From an uncultured Eubacteriales bacterium (GTDB lineage Bacteria > Bacillota > Clostridia > Oscillospirales > Acutalibacteraceae), in NCBI GenBank assembly GCA_934489895.1, contig CAKSST010000008.1, forward strand, positions 6,842 through 70,841: a stretch of DNA of 64,000 nucleotides, written 5' to 3'. Both the position numbers and the translations under genes were made by a program. The notes under the pieces were generated by a model, which made no database searches, was not told where the DNA came from, and saw only the letters and a list, made by a program, of their open reading frames with translations. Positions 26,115 through 34,604 of this stretch are shown here, one piece after another (the first letter of the stretch is position 1; each line of letters starts with the position of its first letter).

Positions 26115-26144
26115 AAAAATCCACCGATTATTCGGTGGATTTTT
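26115..26144. terminator. Convergent terminator between mutS2 and lysC
   Basis: Thirteen-bp stem AAAAATCCACCGA/TCGGTGGATTTTT with a 4-nt loop; poly-A and poly-T sides let it serve both converging genes. Confidence 0.9.
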
Positions 26145-26155
26145 GGTTTTATTTA

Positions 26156-26626
26156 TTAATCTATAAATGCATCGTGTACTGCGTTGAGAGCTTTTTGTGC
26201 GTGCTCTGCATCGATTAGTACGGAAATTTTAATTTCGCTTGTGGAAATCATCTGAATGTTTACTCCAGCATCATAAAGAGCACCGAACATTTTGGAAGCA
26301 ACACCGGGATGGGTTTCCATACCTGCGCCTACAACTGAAAGCTTGCAGATGTTGGAGTCCTGAGAAACATTTTCATATTTAAGAACATCTTTGAGCTCGT
26401 CAATAGCAGCCATTGCATCGTCTGCCTGATCCTTTGAAACGGTAAAGGCAATATCCTTTGTGCCGTTGCGGCCTACTGACTGAAGAATGATGTCAACATT
26501 TGCATTTTTCTTTGCAAGCTTTTCAAAAAGCTTATATGCTACTCCGGGGGTGTCCTTGAGGCCTGTTAATGATATACGGCAGATTTTATCATCAAGCGCT
26601 ACGCCTTTAATAAGAGTTTTTTCCAT
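26156..26626 (-). CDS. Possible internal in-frame product of lysC (ACT-domain beta subunit)
   Basis: Inside lysC, ATG 26626 (M247, MEKTLIKGVALDD) is preceded by AAAGGAGA nine bases upstream, as strong as any ribosome site in the window. Initiation there would make a 156-residue protein with only the two ACT domains. This is the arrangement known from Bacillus aspartokinase II and Corynebacterium aspartokinase, where alpha and beta subunits come from in-phase overlapping starts and assemble as alpha2-beta2. Conservation of the site at exactly the domain border supports use; expression is not shown by sequence alone. Confidence 0.6.
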   Translation of the reverse strand: MEKTLIKGVALDDKICRISLTGLKDTPGVAYKLFEKLAKKNANVDIILQSVGRNGTKDIAFTVSKDQADDAMAAIDELKDVLKYENVSQDSNICKLSVVGAGMETHPGVASKMFGALYDAGVNIQMISTSEIKISVLIDAEHAQKALNAVHDAFID

Positions 26627-27364
26627 ATTAGTTATCTCCTTTACAATTGTTCCTGGTTTGGGGTCAATGCTCGACAGAACCTCAAGCTCTACGCAGAATT
26701 TTTTAGCCATTTCAACTGAACGGTTGTTGAGAACCTGTGCGCCTAATGTTGCAAGCTCAAGCATTTCGTCATAAGTGATTTCAGTAAGCTTTTTTGCGTT
26801 TTTAACTTTGCGTGGGTCCGCGGTGTAAACACCGTCAACGTCAGTATAAATCTGGCAGCAGTCAGCCTTTAATGCGGCAGCCAAAGCAACGGCGCTTGTG
26901 TCAGAGCCGCCTCTGCCCAAAGTGGTGATGTCCTGATTATCGCATATACCTTGGAAGCCTGCAACGATTACGATTTTTTTCTGAGCAAGTTCTGAATTTA
27001 TGCGGTCGGCTTTGATTTTGCGGATACGTGCGGCTGAATATGCAGAGTTTGTGTTAAAACCTGCCTGCCAGCCTAAGAGCGAAATTGCGGGGCAGCCGAT
27101 TTTCTGGATTGCCATTGAGAGCAGGGAAGCAGAAATTTGCTCGCCCGCGGAGAGCAACATATCCATTTCACGCTTTGAGTTACCGTTGGGGTTAATCTCA
27201 AGAGCTTTGTCAATGAGGTCATCGGTTGTGTCACCCTGTGCGGAAACAACTACAACTACATCGTTACCTGCAAGGTAATCTTTAGTTATGATGTTTGCAA
27301 CCCTGAAAACGCACTCGGCATTTTTAACAGAGCTTCCGCCGAATTTTTTTACTATAAGAGCCAT
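26156..27364 (-). CDS. lysC: Aspartokinase with two ACT domains
   Basis: Phosphorylates L-aspartate, the first step to lysine, mDAP, threonine and methionine. The kinase domain starts with the signature KFGGSSV (K7) and includes the GRGGSDTSAVALAAAL block; two ACT domains (about 262-402) at the end are the allosteric site, and the last residues complete the second ACT. The start is ATG 27364 with GGAGG eight bases upstream (402 aa). It is the last gene of an ACT protein-hom-lysC operon, so mDAP for the wall and threonine are drawn from the same transcript. An in-frame internal start is described separately. No leader riboswitch was seen. Confidence 0.95.
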   Translation of the reverse strand: MALIVKKFGGSSVKNAECVFRVANIITKDYLAGNDVVVVVSAQGDTTDDLIDKALEINPNGNSKREMDMLLSAGEQISASLLSMAIQKIGCPAISLLGWQAGFNTNSAYSAARIRKIKADRINSELAQKKIVIVAGFQGICDNQDITTLGRGGSDTSAVALAAALKADCCQIYTDVDGVYTADPRKVKNAKKLTEITYDEMLELATLGAQVLNNRSVEMAKKFCVELEVLSSIDPKPGTIVKEITNMEKTLIKGVALDDKICRISLTGLKDTPGVAYKLFEKLAKKNANVDIILQSVGRNGTKDIAFTVSKDQADDAMAAIDELKDVLKYENVSQDSNICKLSVVGAGMETHPGVASKMFGALYDAGVNIQMISTSEIKISVLIDAEHAQKALNAVHDAFID

Positions 27365-27409
27365 ATTTAATTCCTCCTGATAAGGCTTCAATAATACTTA
27401 TAATATTAA

Positions 27410-28642
27410 TTATTCAACAATGTGAAGGATGTGAACGTCTTTTAATTCTTTAATGCTGTTAATGACTTCTATAAGTGTTTTTTCGTCACAAACAGGTGTT
27501 ACAAAAGCAATTTCCTTGTAAGGCTGATTGTTAAGCTCAATAAACTCAACACCTTTTAAAGCAGCGTTTACTGCTGCTTTTGCGGCGTCGCTATCTTCAC
27601 AGGCGGCACGGATATAAAGCCTTACATCTTCACCGAAATTGGCTGTTACATAATCGTCACTGCCGTCCTCCCAGAAGATTTGTTTTCTGGTTTCAAGATG
27701 CTTTGTACAGTCAATAATATCAGCAACAACAGCGCTTGCCGTGGGTGCTTTACCTGCGCCGCGGCCGTAGAACATAACATCACCGACATAATCGCCGCGT
27801 ACCATAATGGCATTGAAAACATCGTTTACGCCTGCAAGAATGTGGCTGTTTTTGAGCAGTACGGGGTAAACGCCGGCCCATACCTTACCGTCGGCTGTCT
27901 TTTTGGTGCGGCCTACAAGCTTAATATTGCAGTCACAAGCGTGTGCATAAGCAAAATCGGCAGAGGTGATTTTTGAAATACCTTCGGCGTCTATCTGATT
28001 AGGATAAATGTGTTTGCCAAAGGCGAGGGAAGCCAGAATGCAGATTTTACGCTGTGCATCTATACCGTCAATATCGCTTGAAGCATCGCGCTCTGCATAA
28101 CCAAGGCGCTGCGCTTCGGCAAGAACACTATCAAAGTCTGCACCCTGGGTGTCCATTTTTGTTAAAATATAGTTGGTGGTACCGTTTAATATACCGATTA
28201 TCTCGCAAATATTGTTAGCACTAAGGCATTGCGCTATAGGTCTTATAACGGGAATACCGCCGCCAACGCTTGCTTCAAAAAGGAAGTTTACGTTTTTCTC
28301 TTTTGCGGTTTTTAGCAGGTCATAGCCTTTTTCTGCAACCAGCTCTTTATTAGAAGTTACAACGCTTTTGCCCGCAAGCAAGCAACGCTTAACAAAATCA
28401 TAAGCCGGGTTTATGCCGCCCATTACCTCAACAATAATATCAATATCGCTGTCGTTTATAATATCCTCAAAGTTTTTTGTAAAAAGCTCTTTATACTCAA
28501 CATCAAACTCTCTCAAATCAAGAATGCGTTTTAAACGTATATCTTGTTTTGAGTTTCTGTCAATAGTTGCTTTATTGTTGAGCAATATTTCAGCTACACC
28601 TGAGCCTACAACACCGTGACCCATTATTGCAACATTAATCAT
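27410..28642 (-). CDS. hom: Homoserine dehydrogenase
   Basis: NAD(P)H-dependent reduction of aspartate semialdehyde to homoserine, at the branch to threonine and methionine. The N-terminal Rossmann loop MGHGVVGSGVAEIL, the catalytic block GGGIPVIRPIAQCL...NGTTNYIL and a C-terminal ACT domain (about 340-410) are visible. Start ATG 28642 (410 aa) with GGTGAT upstream; an in-frame TTG two codons earlier is not needed. It precedes lysC by 45 bp and follows the ACT protein gene by 31 bp on the same strand. Confidence 0.95.
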   Translation of the reverse strand: MINVAIMGHGVVGSGVAEILLNNKATIDRNSKQDIRLKRILDLREFDVEYKELFTKNFEDIINDSDIDIIVEVMGGINPAYDFVKRCLLAGKSVVTSNKELVAEKGYDLLKTAKEKNVNFLFEASVGGGIPVIRPIAQCLSANNICEIIGILNGTTNYILTKMDTQGADFDSVLAEAQRLGYAERDASSDIDGIDAQRKICILASLAFGKHIYPNQIDAEGISKITSADFAYAHACDCNIKLVGRTKKTADGKVWAGVYPVLLKNSHILAGVNDVFNAIMVRGDYVGDVMFYGRGAGKAPTASAVVADIIDCTKHLETRKQIFWEDGSDDYVTANFGEDVRLYIRAACEDSDAAKAAVNAALKGVEFIELNNQPYKEIAFVTPVCDEKTLIEVINSIKELKDVHILHIVE

Positions 28643-28673
28643 AAACAATCACCATAACCTTTTATAAAAAATC

Positions 28674-29108
28674 TTACACAGTGCGATGAACTGCTTTAAC
28701 ATCGGGAATCTTTAAAATTTCACTTTTTAAATGCTCATAGCTTGTCAGTTCGTTATTTATTCTTATTGAAAAAGAAACCGAGGCAATACTGTCAACGGGC
28801 TGACTTTGGTTTACCGTGATAATATTAGCACCTAAATCATAAAGTCTTGACAGCACGCTGGATAACACACCTGCTTTATCAGCAAGGGAAGCTTTAAAAT
28901 TTAGCACCGTACCGCTGACTTCCGGAATATAACGGAAAACGTGACCCCTGTATTTATAAAAAACGCTGCGCGATATGCCTGCCATACGCACGGCTTCGCT
29001 GACATTCTGTGCGGTTCCGTCCGAAAGCATTTCTTTTGCGTTGAGTACCTTTATAAATACATCAGGCAGAACATCGGCTGTAATTATTAATCTGTCGTCA
29101 ATATTCAT
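28674..29108 (-). CDS. ACT-domain regulator-like protein (PheB/UPF0735 family)
   Basis: A 144-residue protein with an N-terminal helical part resembling a helix-turn-helix (VSEAVRMAGISRSVFYKYR, about 38-56) and a C-terminal ACT domain (about 67-144, starting NFKASLADKAGVLSSVLSRL). This is the UPF0735/PheB family of Bacillus, whose role is not established. As first gene of an operon with hom and lysC it is likely to sense an amino acid of the aspartate family, perhaps threonine; that is inference from context. SD GGTGG precedes the ATG by seven bases. Confidence 0.85.
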   Translation of the reverse strand: MNIDDRLIITADVLPDVFIKVLNAKEMLSDGTAQNVSEAVRMAGISRSVFYKYRGHVFRYIPEVSGTVLNFKASLADKAGVLSSVLSRLYDLGANIITVNQSQPVDSIASVSFSIRINNELTSYEHLKSEILKIPDVKAVHRTV

Positions 29109-29151
29109 TGCGTGTCCACCACCTGCGAACAGTCGTATTCCAATGGTGTAT

Positions 29152-29180
29152 ATTGTAACACGATGTAATTAAAAAAGCAA
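29152..29180 (-). promoter_or_regulatory. Promoter of the ACT-hom-lysC operon
   Basis: Read on the minus strand TTGCTT (29180-29175), a 17-bp spacer and TACAAT (29157-29152). The predicted leader is only about 37 nt, too short for a T-box or lysine riboswitch. Confidence 0.55.
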
Positions 29181-29200
29181 GTATAAAATTAATATTTTTA

Positions 29201-29229
29201 TTGCTTAATTTATGATATTAAGTTAATAT
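29201..29229 (+). promoter_or_regulatory. Promoter of the ytvI-like gene
   Basis: TTGCTT (29201-29206), 17 bp, TAATAT (29224-29229). The start would lie about 15 nt before the ATG, just ahead of the GAGGTG ribosome site, so the leader would be very short. Confidence 0.35.
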
Positions 29230-29250
29230 TACTATATAGAGGTGAAAACA

Positions 29251-30309
29251 ATGGTTTCTATGGAAAATAAAAAGAGATTTTTGATTAATATTGCCTTTTT
29301 AGCAGTGATAATTCTGCTGATTTATTTTGTGTTTAAATCACTGCTGGTTTATCTTATGCCGTTTGTAATTGCGGTATTGATAGCCGCGTTGTTGCAAAGA
29401 CCTGCGCGTTATTTGCACCGTAAAATTAAAATACCGAAATCGATATGTTCGGTCGTGCTGGTTATACTAACATATATTTTTGCTTTGGCATTGTTTGGCG
29501 CTGTTATATATTTCTTATATCAGCAATTATACGGCTTTTTTACAGATATGTGTTCGTTTATTCCTTATATAGATAAATTTGTTGAGCGTATTAGAAATAT
29601 GGCGATTTCAATATCCAACACTTTGCCTGAAGAAATAATAGAACATCTTAACTCTTTGCCCGCAACCGCTATTAATGAAATTACCTCAACGGCTACAACG
29701 GCATTATCAAATTTTGCCTCTTCTTTGGTAAAAGCCACGCCGAGTATTCTTATAAGCGCAATTGTTACGGTTGTTGCAAGCTGTTATGTTGCGGCAGATT
29801 ATGATTTTCTTTATGAATATTTTACTAAAAATGCGCCGCAAAAGCTCAACAATATTTTTACAGAGATAAAGTCTTTGCTTTCTCAAACAATGGTTAAAGT
29901 ATTGCGCGGTTACTTACTGCTTATGCTGTTGACTTTTGCTGAGCTCACAATCTGTCTGTATATTTTAGGTGTTAACTATGCGGTTGTTATTGCGGCAATA
30001 ATATCTGTTATTGATATTCTGCCCGTACTTGGAACGGGAACGGTGTTGATACCATGGTCAATTATTTCACTTATAAACGGTGATTATCTGTTGGGCATTG
30101 GTTTGCTGGTAACCTATGTATTAATTGCAATAGTAAGAAATTTCCTTGAGCCCAAGATTATAGGACACCAGGTAGGTTTATATCCGTTGCTTACGCTGAT
30201 AGCAATGTTTATTGGATTAAAGCTTTTTGGTTTCTTTGGAATGTTGCTATTGTCTGTGGTGCTTATATTGATTATAAACCTTTACAGAAAAGGTGCATAT
30301 AAACTGTAA
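29251..30309 (+). CDS. AI-2E/PerM-family membrane protein, YtvI-like
   Basis: A 352-residue polytopic protein of the AI-2E transporter (PerM) family: paired membrane segments at the N-terminus, a long soluble loop (about 85-150), then several segments including ISVIDILPVLGTGTVLIPW and LEPKIIGHQVGLYPLLTLIAMFIG, which are the family signatures. Spore formers carry a member named YtvI that is made in the mother cell; length and N-terminus are compatible with it, but this family has several paralogues and the sequence alone does not separate them. Substrate unknown. GAGGTG lies seven bases before ATG 29251. The gene stands alone between a divergent promoter region and a terminator. Confidence 0.8.
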   Translation: MVSMENKKRFLINIAFLAVIILLIYFVFKSLLVYLMPFVIAVLIAALLQRPARYLHRKIKIPKSICSVVLVILTYIFALALFGAVIYFLYQQLYGFFTDMCSFIPYIDKFVERIRNMAISISNTLPEEIIEHLNSLPATAINEITSTATTALSNFASSLVKATPSILISAIVTVVASCYVAADYDFLYEYFTKNAPQKLNNIFTEIKSLLSQTMVKVLRGYLLLMLLTFAELTICLYILGVNYAVVIAAIISVIDILPVLGTGTVLIPWSIISLINGDYLLGIGLLVTYVLIAIVRNFLEPKIIGHQVGLYPLLTLIAMFIGLKLFGFFGMLLLSVVLILIINLYRKGAYKL

Positions 30310-30330
30310 AACTGATATTGTATGATTAAA

Positions 30331-30358
30331 AGATACCGGAATTTTCGGTATCTTTTTT
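30331..30358 (+). terminator. Terminator after the ytvI-like gene
   Basis: Stem AGATACCG/CGGTATCT with a 7-nt loop followed by a run of T. Confidence 0.85.
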
Positions 30359-30442
30359 TATTTATCCGAATGGGGTCGGGATAAGCATATTATGTATTGG
30401 GTAATATTGCCCGATTGTAATGCTATAAAAGGAGTTGAATAA

Positions 30443-30658
30443 ATGACAAGATTGTTTATTTCTACAAAGACGGTTACCTTGGCAATGCGTTGCCGTGATG
30501 TTTTGAGAAATCATGGATTTGCTGCACAAGTGGAAAAAAGAATGTCCTTAGTACAAAACGGCTGTGGTCACGGCGTATCGGTTAAAGGTGAAAAAAAAGA
30601 AATATTGAGAGTGTTAACACAAAACAATGTATCGGTTATGAAAATATATGAATTATAG
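30443..30658 (+). CDS. DUF3343 putative Se/S-carrier-like protein
   Basis: A 71-residue protein of the DUF3343 family: an N-terminal beta-alpha segment (FISTKTVTLAMRCRDVLRNHG) and a single Cys in NGCGHGVSV, where the family has a conserved Cys-x-(Y/H)-G motif. Members are proposed to carry sulfur or selenium as a persulfide/selenide, by analogy with small SirA/YedF-like proteins; this is not proven. It is followed after 21 bp by a NifS-like enzyme, the usual neighbour in this family. AAAGGAG precedes the ATG. No selD or yedF gene is in the window. Confidence 0.8.
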   Translation: MTRLFISTKTVTLAMRCRDVLRNHGFAAQVEKRMSLVQNGCGHGVSVKGEKKEILRVLTQNNVSVMKIYEL

Positions 30659-30679
30659 ACAGACGGCAGGTGATAGGGG

Positions 30680-31813
30680 ATGATATATTTAGATAATGCT
30701 GCAACAACTGGAGTGAAGCCGCAAAAGGTTATATATGCGGTAAATAATGCATTAAGGCAATATTCCGCAAATCCGGGAAGAAGCGGACATGTATTGTCTG
30801 TTAAGACGCAGGAGCAGATATATTATTGCCGTAAAAAATGTGCAAAAATGTTTGGCGCAAAAGATGAAACTGCTGTAATTTTTACGCTTAACTGTACGGC
30901 GGCGTTAAATACTGTTATAAAAGGATGTCTTAAAAGCGGCGACCATGTTGTTGTGTCGTCGCTTGAGCATAATTCGGTTATGCGACCGCTTGAACATTTA
31001 AAGAAAGACGGTGTAATTGACTACGATGTGGCAGAGGTTGTTTTTGGAAATATTCAGGCAACCTACAGAGCGTTTGAGAGATGCATAAAAGACAATACAA
31101 AGCTTATAGTCTGTACACACGCATCAAATGTAAATGGACTGATAATGCCAATAGAACAGATAGGCAATATGTGTAAAAGCAGAAAAATACTTTTTGCTGT
31201 TGATGCGGCGCAAACAGCAGGGGTTCTCAATATTGATATGCAGGCGATGAATATTGACTTTTTATGTGTAGCACCGCATAAAGGTCTTTATGCGCCAATG
31301 GGAACAGGCTTGCTCATTGCAAATGCAGATATTGAAAAGACAATAATTCAAGGCGGTACAGGCAGTGATTCAGGAAATTTGTTGCAGCTGCCGATAATAC
31401 CTGAAGGCTTTGAGAGCGGTACTGTAAATGTTCCGGGTATTTGCGGTGTTTCAGCGGGTGTTGATTTTGTAAACAGTGTTACAATGGATTATATTCATAA
31501 AAAAGAAATGAAAATTGCGCGACTTTTATATGAGCGACTTTACTCGCTTAAAAATGTTATAACCTACACGCCTTACCCTGATAATGCGTCAAGTGTTCCT
31601 GTAATACCGTTTAATATAGCGGGAATGCCAAGTGAGGAAACGGCGCGTTATCTGAACGTTAAAGGTATAGCCGTAAGAGCGGGACTGCATTGCGCGCCAA
31701 GCGCCCATAAACGGCTTGGAACACTTGACGGCGGAGCGGTAAGAGTAAGTCCGTCCTTTTTCAATTCGGCAGCAGATGCCGATATGTTATATAAAGCGTT
31801 AAAAAGTATGTAA
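30680..31813 (+). CDS. Cysteine-desulfurase-family PLP enzyme
   Basis: Fold-type I class V aminotransferase-like enzyme, predicted to remove sulfur (or selenium) from cysteine (or selenocysteine). The opening MIYLDNAATTGVKP and the PLP-lysine block APHKGLYAPMG (K201) are typical, and the loop GLHCAPSAHK carries the candidate active-site Cys (C338). At 377 aa it matches the subfamily often annotated as 'EF2568-type' cysteine desulfurase, which occurs with DUF3343 and selenium genes rather than with sufB/iscU. No Fe-S scaffold gene is near. The pair with the DUF3343 gene therefore suggests a small persulfide or selenium relay; the acceptor is not visible here. Confidence 0.85.
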   Translation: MIYLDNAATTGVKPQKVIYAVNNALRQYSANPGRSGHVLSVKTQEQIYYCRKKCAKMFGAKDETAVIFTLNCTAALNTVIKGCLKSGDHVVVSSLEHNSVMRPLEHLKKDGVIDYDVAEVVFGNIQATYRAFERCIKDNTKLIVCTHASNVNGLIMPIEQIGNMCKSRKILFAVDAAQTAGVLNIDMQAMNIDFLCVAPHKGLYAPMGTGLLIANADIEKTIIQGGTGSDSGNLLQLPIIPEGFESGTVNVPGICGVSAGVDFVNSVTMDYIHKKEMKIARLLYERLYSLKNVITYTPYPDNASSVPVIPFNIAGMPSEETARYLNVKGIAVRAGLHCAPSAHKRLGTLDGGAVRVSPSFFNSAADADMLYKALKSM

Positions 31814-31842
31814 AAAAAATATAAATTTTCGTTAAATAATTC

Positions 31843-31870
31843 TTGATATTATTAATAAGTATGATAAAAT
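31843..31870 (+). promoter_or_regulatory. Sigma-A-type promoter of cdaA
   Basis: TTGATA (31843-31848), 16 bp, TAAAAT (31865-31870) in the 97-bp AT-rich gap before cdaA; predicted leader about 34 nt. Confidence 0.6.
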
Positions 31871-31910
31871 ATATATATTGTTTAAAGTTTTGGCGGAAAA
31901 GGGTGTTATA

Positions 31911-32867
31911 GTGAGCGGATTGTTTGAAGCGATTTCTAATGCATGGAGCGAAATTGTTTTTGCGGTTGGCAATGTCAGGTTTTTTGATATTGTAGATATT
32001 ATTGTTGTGGCTTACGTGGTATATAAGTGTATTGAATTATTTAGAGAAACACGTTCGGGTCAATTGTTTAAAGGTATTCTGGCATTGCTTGTGCTTTATG
32101 TATTTGCAAAATGGTTTGATATGGTAACAATAAAATGGATACTGGTTAAGGTATTTGAATACGGTATTATAGCCCTTGCAGTTATATTCCAGCCCGAGAT
32201 AAGACGCGCGCTTGAAAAGGTAGGTCGTTCAAATTTGGGAAAGCTTGGCAGGGGACAGTCCTTTGAGGATTCTCAGTCAGAAACACGCCTTGCAATAGAC
32301 GCTGTTTGCAAAAGCTGCGGAACCTTGCAGGAACAAAAAACAGGCGCTCTTATCGTTTTTGAAAGGTCATCCTTGCTTGGGGAAATTATTGACACGGGCA
32401 CAGTTGTTGACGCAAAAACATCACCCCAGTTGCTTTGTAATATTTTTTATACAAAATCACCCCTGCACGACGGCGCAGTAGTTCTTCGTGAGGGAAGAGT
32501 GGCGGCGGCAGGCTGCATTCTTCCGCTAAGTTCAAATGAGAACATTGCTTCACAGCTTGGAACACGCCACCGTGCAGCAATGGGTATGAGTGAAAACTCT
32601 GATGCGGTTGTAGTAGTTGTTTCTGAAGAGACAGGTACAATTTCCTTTGCTGAAAAAGGCGTGTTGAAGCGTAATCTTACACCCATAACATTGCGTGAAA
32701 TATTAAAAGCAAAACTTTTGCCTGATAGTCAAAGCGACACAGGTAAAACCTTTATGGATGTATTCAATAAAACTAAAGAAAAGTTTAAAGTGAGCTTAAA
32801 GAAAGGAGCAAAAGAGAATGATGAATCGGTTACAGAAAATAATGAAAACACCGATACGCAAGATTAA
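31911..32867 (+). CDS. cdaA: Diadenylate cyclase CdaA
   Basis: Membrane-bound synthase of the second messenger c-di-AMP from two ATP, which controls potassium and osmolyte balance. Three N-terminal membrane segments (about 15-100) are followed by a DAC domain with the metal/ATP motifs DGA (187-189, in SPLHDGAVV) and RHR (219-221, in LGTRHRAAMG). GTG 31911 has GGGTG five bases upstream; upstream in-frame codons lack a site. Length 318 aa with an acidic C-terminal tail. It overlaps ybbR by 50 bp, so the cyclase and its regulator are translated from one message. The common third partner glmM is not adjacent. Confidence 0.95.
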   Translation: MSGLFEAISNAWSEIVFAVGNVRFFDIVDIIVVAYVVYKCIELFRETRSGQLFKGILALLVLYVFAKWFDMVTIKWILVKVFEYGIIALAVIFQPEIRRALEKVGRSNLGKLGRGQSFEDSQSETRLAIDAVCKSCGTLQEQKTGALIVFERSSLLGEIIDTGTVVDAKTSPQLLCNIFYTKSPLHDGAVVLREGRVAAAGCILPLSSNENIASQLGTRHRAAMGMSENSDAVVVVVSEETGTISFAEKGVLKRNLTPITLREILKAKLLPDSQSDTGKTFMDVFNKTKEKFKVSLKKGAKENDESVTENNENTDTQD

Positions 32868-34110
32868 TGTCTGGTTTCGAAAGCTCCTTTATAATAAAAA
32901 ATTCACTATTCCGTTGGCACTTGTTGTTGCCATAGGCTTCTGGCTTGTTATTACCGTACAGGAAAACCCCGTACGTGAGCGTACTTTAAGCGGTATTTCA
33001 GTGAGCGTTGCTACTGAAGATACTGTTATTGAAGAGCTTGGTCTTGATATTGTTTCGGGCGGGTACGGACAGACGGTTGACGTTGTTGTTAAGGGACCTA
33101 ACTATATTGTTAATTCTCTTACTGCCGCAGACCTGCTTGTGCAGCCTGTTTTATTGCAGGTTTCATCACCCGGTACCTATGAACTTGAGCTTTCTGCAAT
33201 ACGTAACAGCTCGGTTTCGGGTTATTCCATTGTTAAGGTTAATCCCGCAAAAATATCGGTTATTTTTGACTATGTTGATACTAAAAACTTTACCGTAATT
33301 GCATCTGCCGAAGGTGTTGCGGCAGAGGAGGGTCTGGTTGCCGAGGCTGCTGTTGTTGCCGACAGCGAGAGCAAGATCATTTCTATTAAGGGTGTACGCT
33401 CTGATGTAGACAAGATTGCAAGTGTTTCTGCAAAAGCATCTGTGAACGCTGTTATCGGTCAAACAACAAGCTATGATGCTGAAATATTCCTTTATGACAA
33501 TGACGGCAATGAGCTTGATAAAACCAAATATACTTTATCCTTTGATAAAGTTAAAATTGCTGTACCTATTTCCCGCAAAAAGACTGTAAAGCTTGTTCCA
33601 ATATTTGAAAATGAACCGGATGGATTCAAGGAAAATCCGCTTCCTTATACGCTTTCTCAACAAGAGGTTACAATAATCGGCCCTAAGGAATCGGTTGATA
33701 ATCTTGATATTATAGGGCTTTCTCCCATAGATTTCCGTGAGATTACCGAAACTACCACAAGTTTTGACACTACTATACAATTGCCAGACGGTGTCAAATT
33801 GGTGGACAGTGTAGAAACAGTAAATGTTAAGCTGTCACTGCGAGGTTATGATGATAAGACCGTGAGGATTTCACAGTTTGTGTTTAACAATACCGGTAAT
33901 CTTGTAGTAAGAGGAGCAATTATTCAAAATGTAAGAGTATATGCGCCAAAATCCATTCTGCGAAAGCTTGATGAAACCAACCTTTACGCTGAGGTTGATG
34001 TTTCGGGCAAACAGAGCGGTGAATATACTATGAATGTTAACATTAAATGCAGTTCTTATGACAGCGTTTGGCAGGTTGGAGAATATACTGCCGCTATAAC
34101 AATTGAGTAG
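32818..34110 (+). CDS. ybbR: YbbR-domain protein CdaR
   Basis: Membrane-anchored regulator of CdaA. A basic N-terminus and one membrane segment (about 27-45) precede extracytoplasmic YbbR repeats; at least three can be picked out (about 55-130, 140-225 and 235-325), with a partial fourth to the end. In Bacillus, CdaR binds CdaA and tunes its activity. Length 430 aa is normal. AAGGAG nine bases before ATG 32818 lies inside the end of cdaA. glmM, which often follows, is absent; a hairpin follows instead. Confidence 0.9.
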   Translation: MMNRLQKIMKTPIRKINVWFRKLLYNKKFTIPLALVVAIGFWLVITVQENPVRERTLSGISVSVATEDTVIEELGLDIVSGGYGQTVDVVVKGPNYIVNSLTAADLLVQPVLLQVSSPGTYELELSAIRNSSVSGYSIVKVNPAKISVIFDYVDTKNFTVIASAEGVAAEEGLVAEAAVVADSESKIISIKGVRSDVDKIASVSAKASVNAVIGQTTSYDAEIFLYDNDGNELDKTKYTLSFDKVKIAVPISRKKTVKLVPIFENEPDGFKENPLPYTLSQQEVTIIGPKESVDNLDIIGLSPIDFREITETTTSFDTTIQLPDGVKLVDSVETVNVKLSLRGYDDKTVRISQFVFNNTGNLVVRGAIIQNVRVYAPKSILRKLDETNLYAEVDVSGKQSGEYTMNVNIKCSSYDSVWQVGEYTAAITIE

Positions 34111-34117
34111 CATTTTA

Positions 34118-34152
34118 CGGTCCGAAAGTTTTTTAAAACAGCTTTCGGACCG
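34118..34152 (+). terminator. Hairpin after ybbR
   Basis: Eleven-bp stem CGGTCCGAAAG/CTTTCGGACCG with a 13-nt loop. No U-tract follows, so it may protect the mRNA 3' end or terminate weakly. Confidence 0.45.
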
Positions 34153-34232
34153 ACATTATATAGCCAAAATTAATATAAAAACAGAATGTCAAATATAAGC
34201 ATTATTGCATAGACTGTGTTGAGGTGGTAGTA

Positions 34233-34604
34233 ATGTGGAAAATTATTCTGTTCTTTTGTGTGCTTATTTTATCTTTGCTTGGCTTGACAGAGCTGTTACA
34301 CAGAATATGGATGTTAATTTTAAAGCCCAAAACAGATGCACAGAAATTTTTGGTTGTCATGTTAAAAGATAAAAATGCTCAGCAACAGTTTAATTATGCG
34401 CAGGAGCATTTGCGTTGGTCAGGGCATGAATGTGCGCAAAAGTTAATTGCAGTTGATTGCGGTCTTACTGAAAAGATACATATAAACTGTAACGGGGACT
34501 GCAGCTGCTGTAATTCAACTGAAATTTGCAGCTATAATGAAATTCTGGATATGATTAAAAGGGAGAATGTTTTTAATGACACAAGCTCCGGAGAATTACT
34601 GTGA
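34233..34604 (+). CDS. Unknown membrane-anchored protein with a Cys cluster
   Basis: A 123-residue protein: one N-terminal membrane segment (about 3-25), a soluble part and a Cys-rich patch (CNGDCSCCNSTEIC, six Cys counting CGL and IC nearby). I do not recognise the family. The spacing C-x3-C-x-CC-x5-C could bind zinc or an iron-sulfur cluster. GAGGTGG lies five bases before ATG 34233. The last 29 bp overlap the start of recD2, so the two are likely co-translated. An N-out or N-in topology cannot be told from the charges alone. Confidence 0.7.
   Translation: MWKIILFFCVLILSLLGLTELLHRIWMLILKPKTDAQKFLVVMLKDKNAQQQFNYAQEHLRWSGHECAQKLIAVDCGLTEKIHINCNGDCSCCNSTEICSYNEILDMIKRENVFNDTSSGELL

Noticed and set aside
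29109..29241. T-box or lysine riboswitch upstream of the ACT-hom-lysC operon
   Set aside because: The promoter sits about 40 nt from the first start codon; no room or motif for either.
34118..34152. Strong terminator after ybbR
   Set aside because: The stem is good but no U-tract follows, so it is listed only as a hairpin of low confidence.
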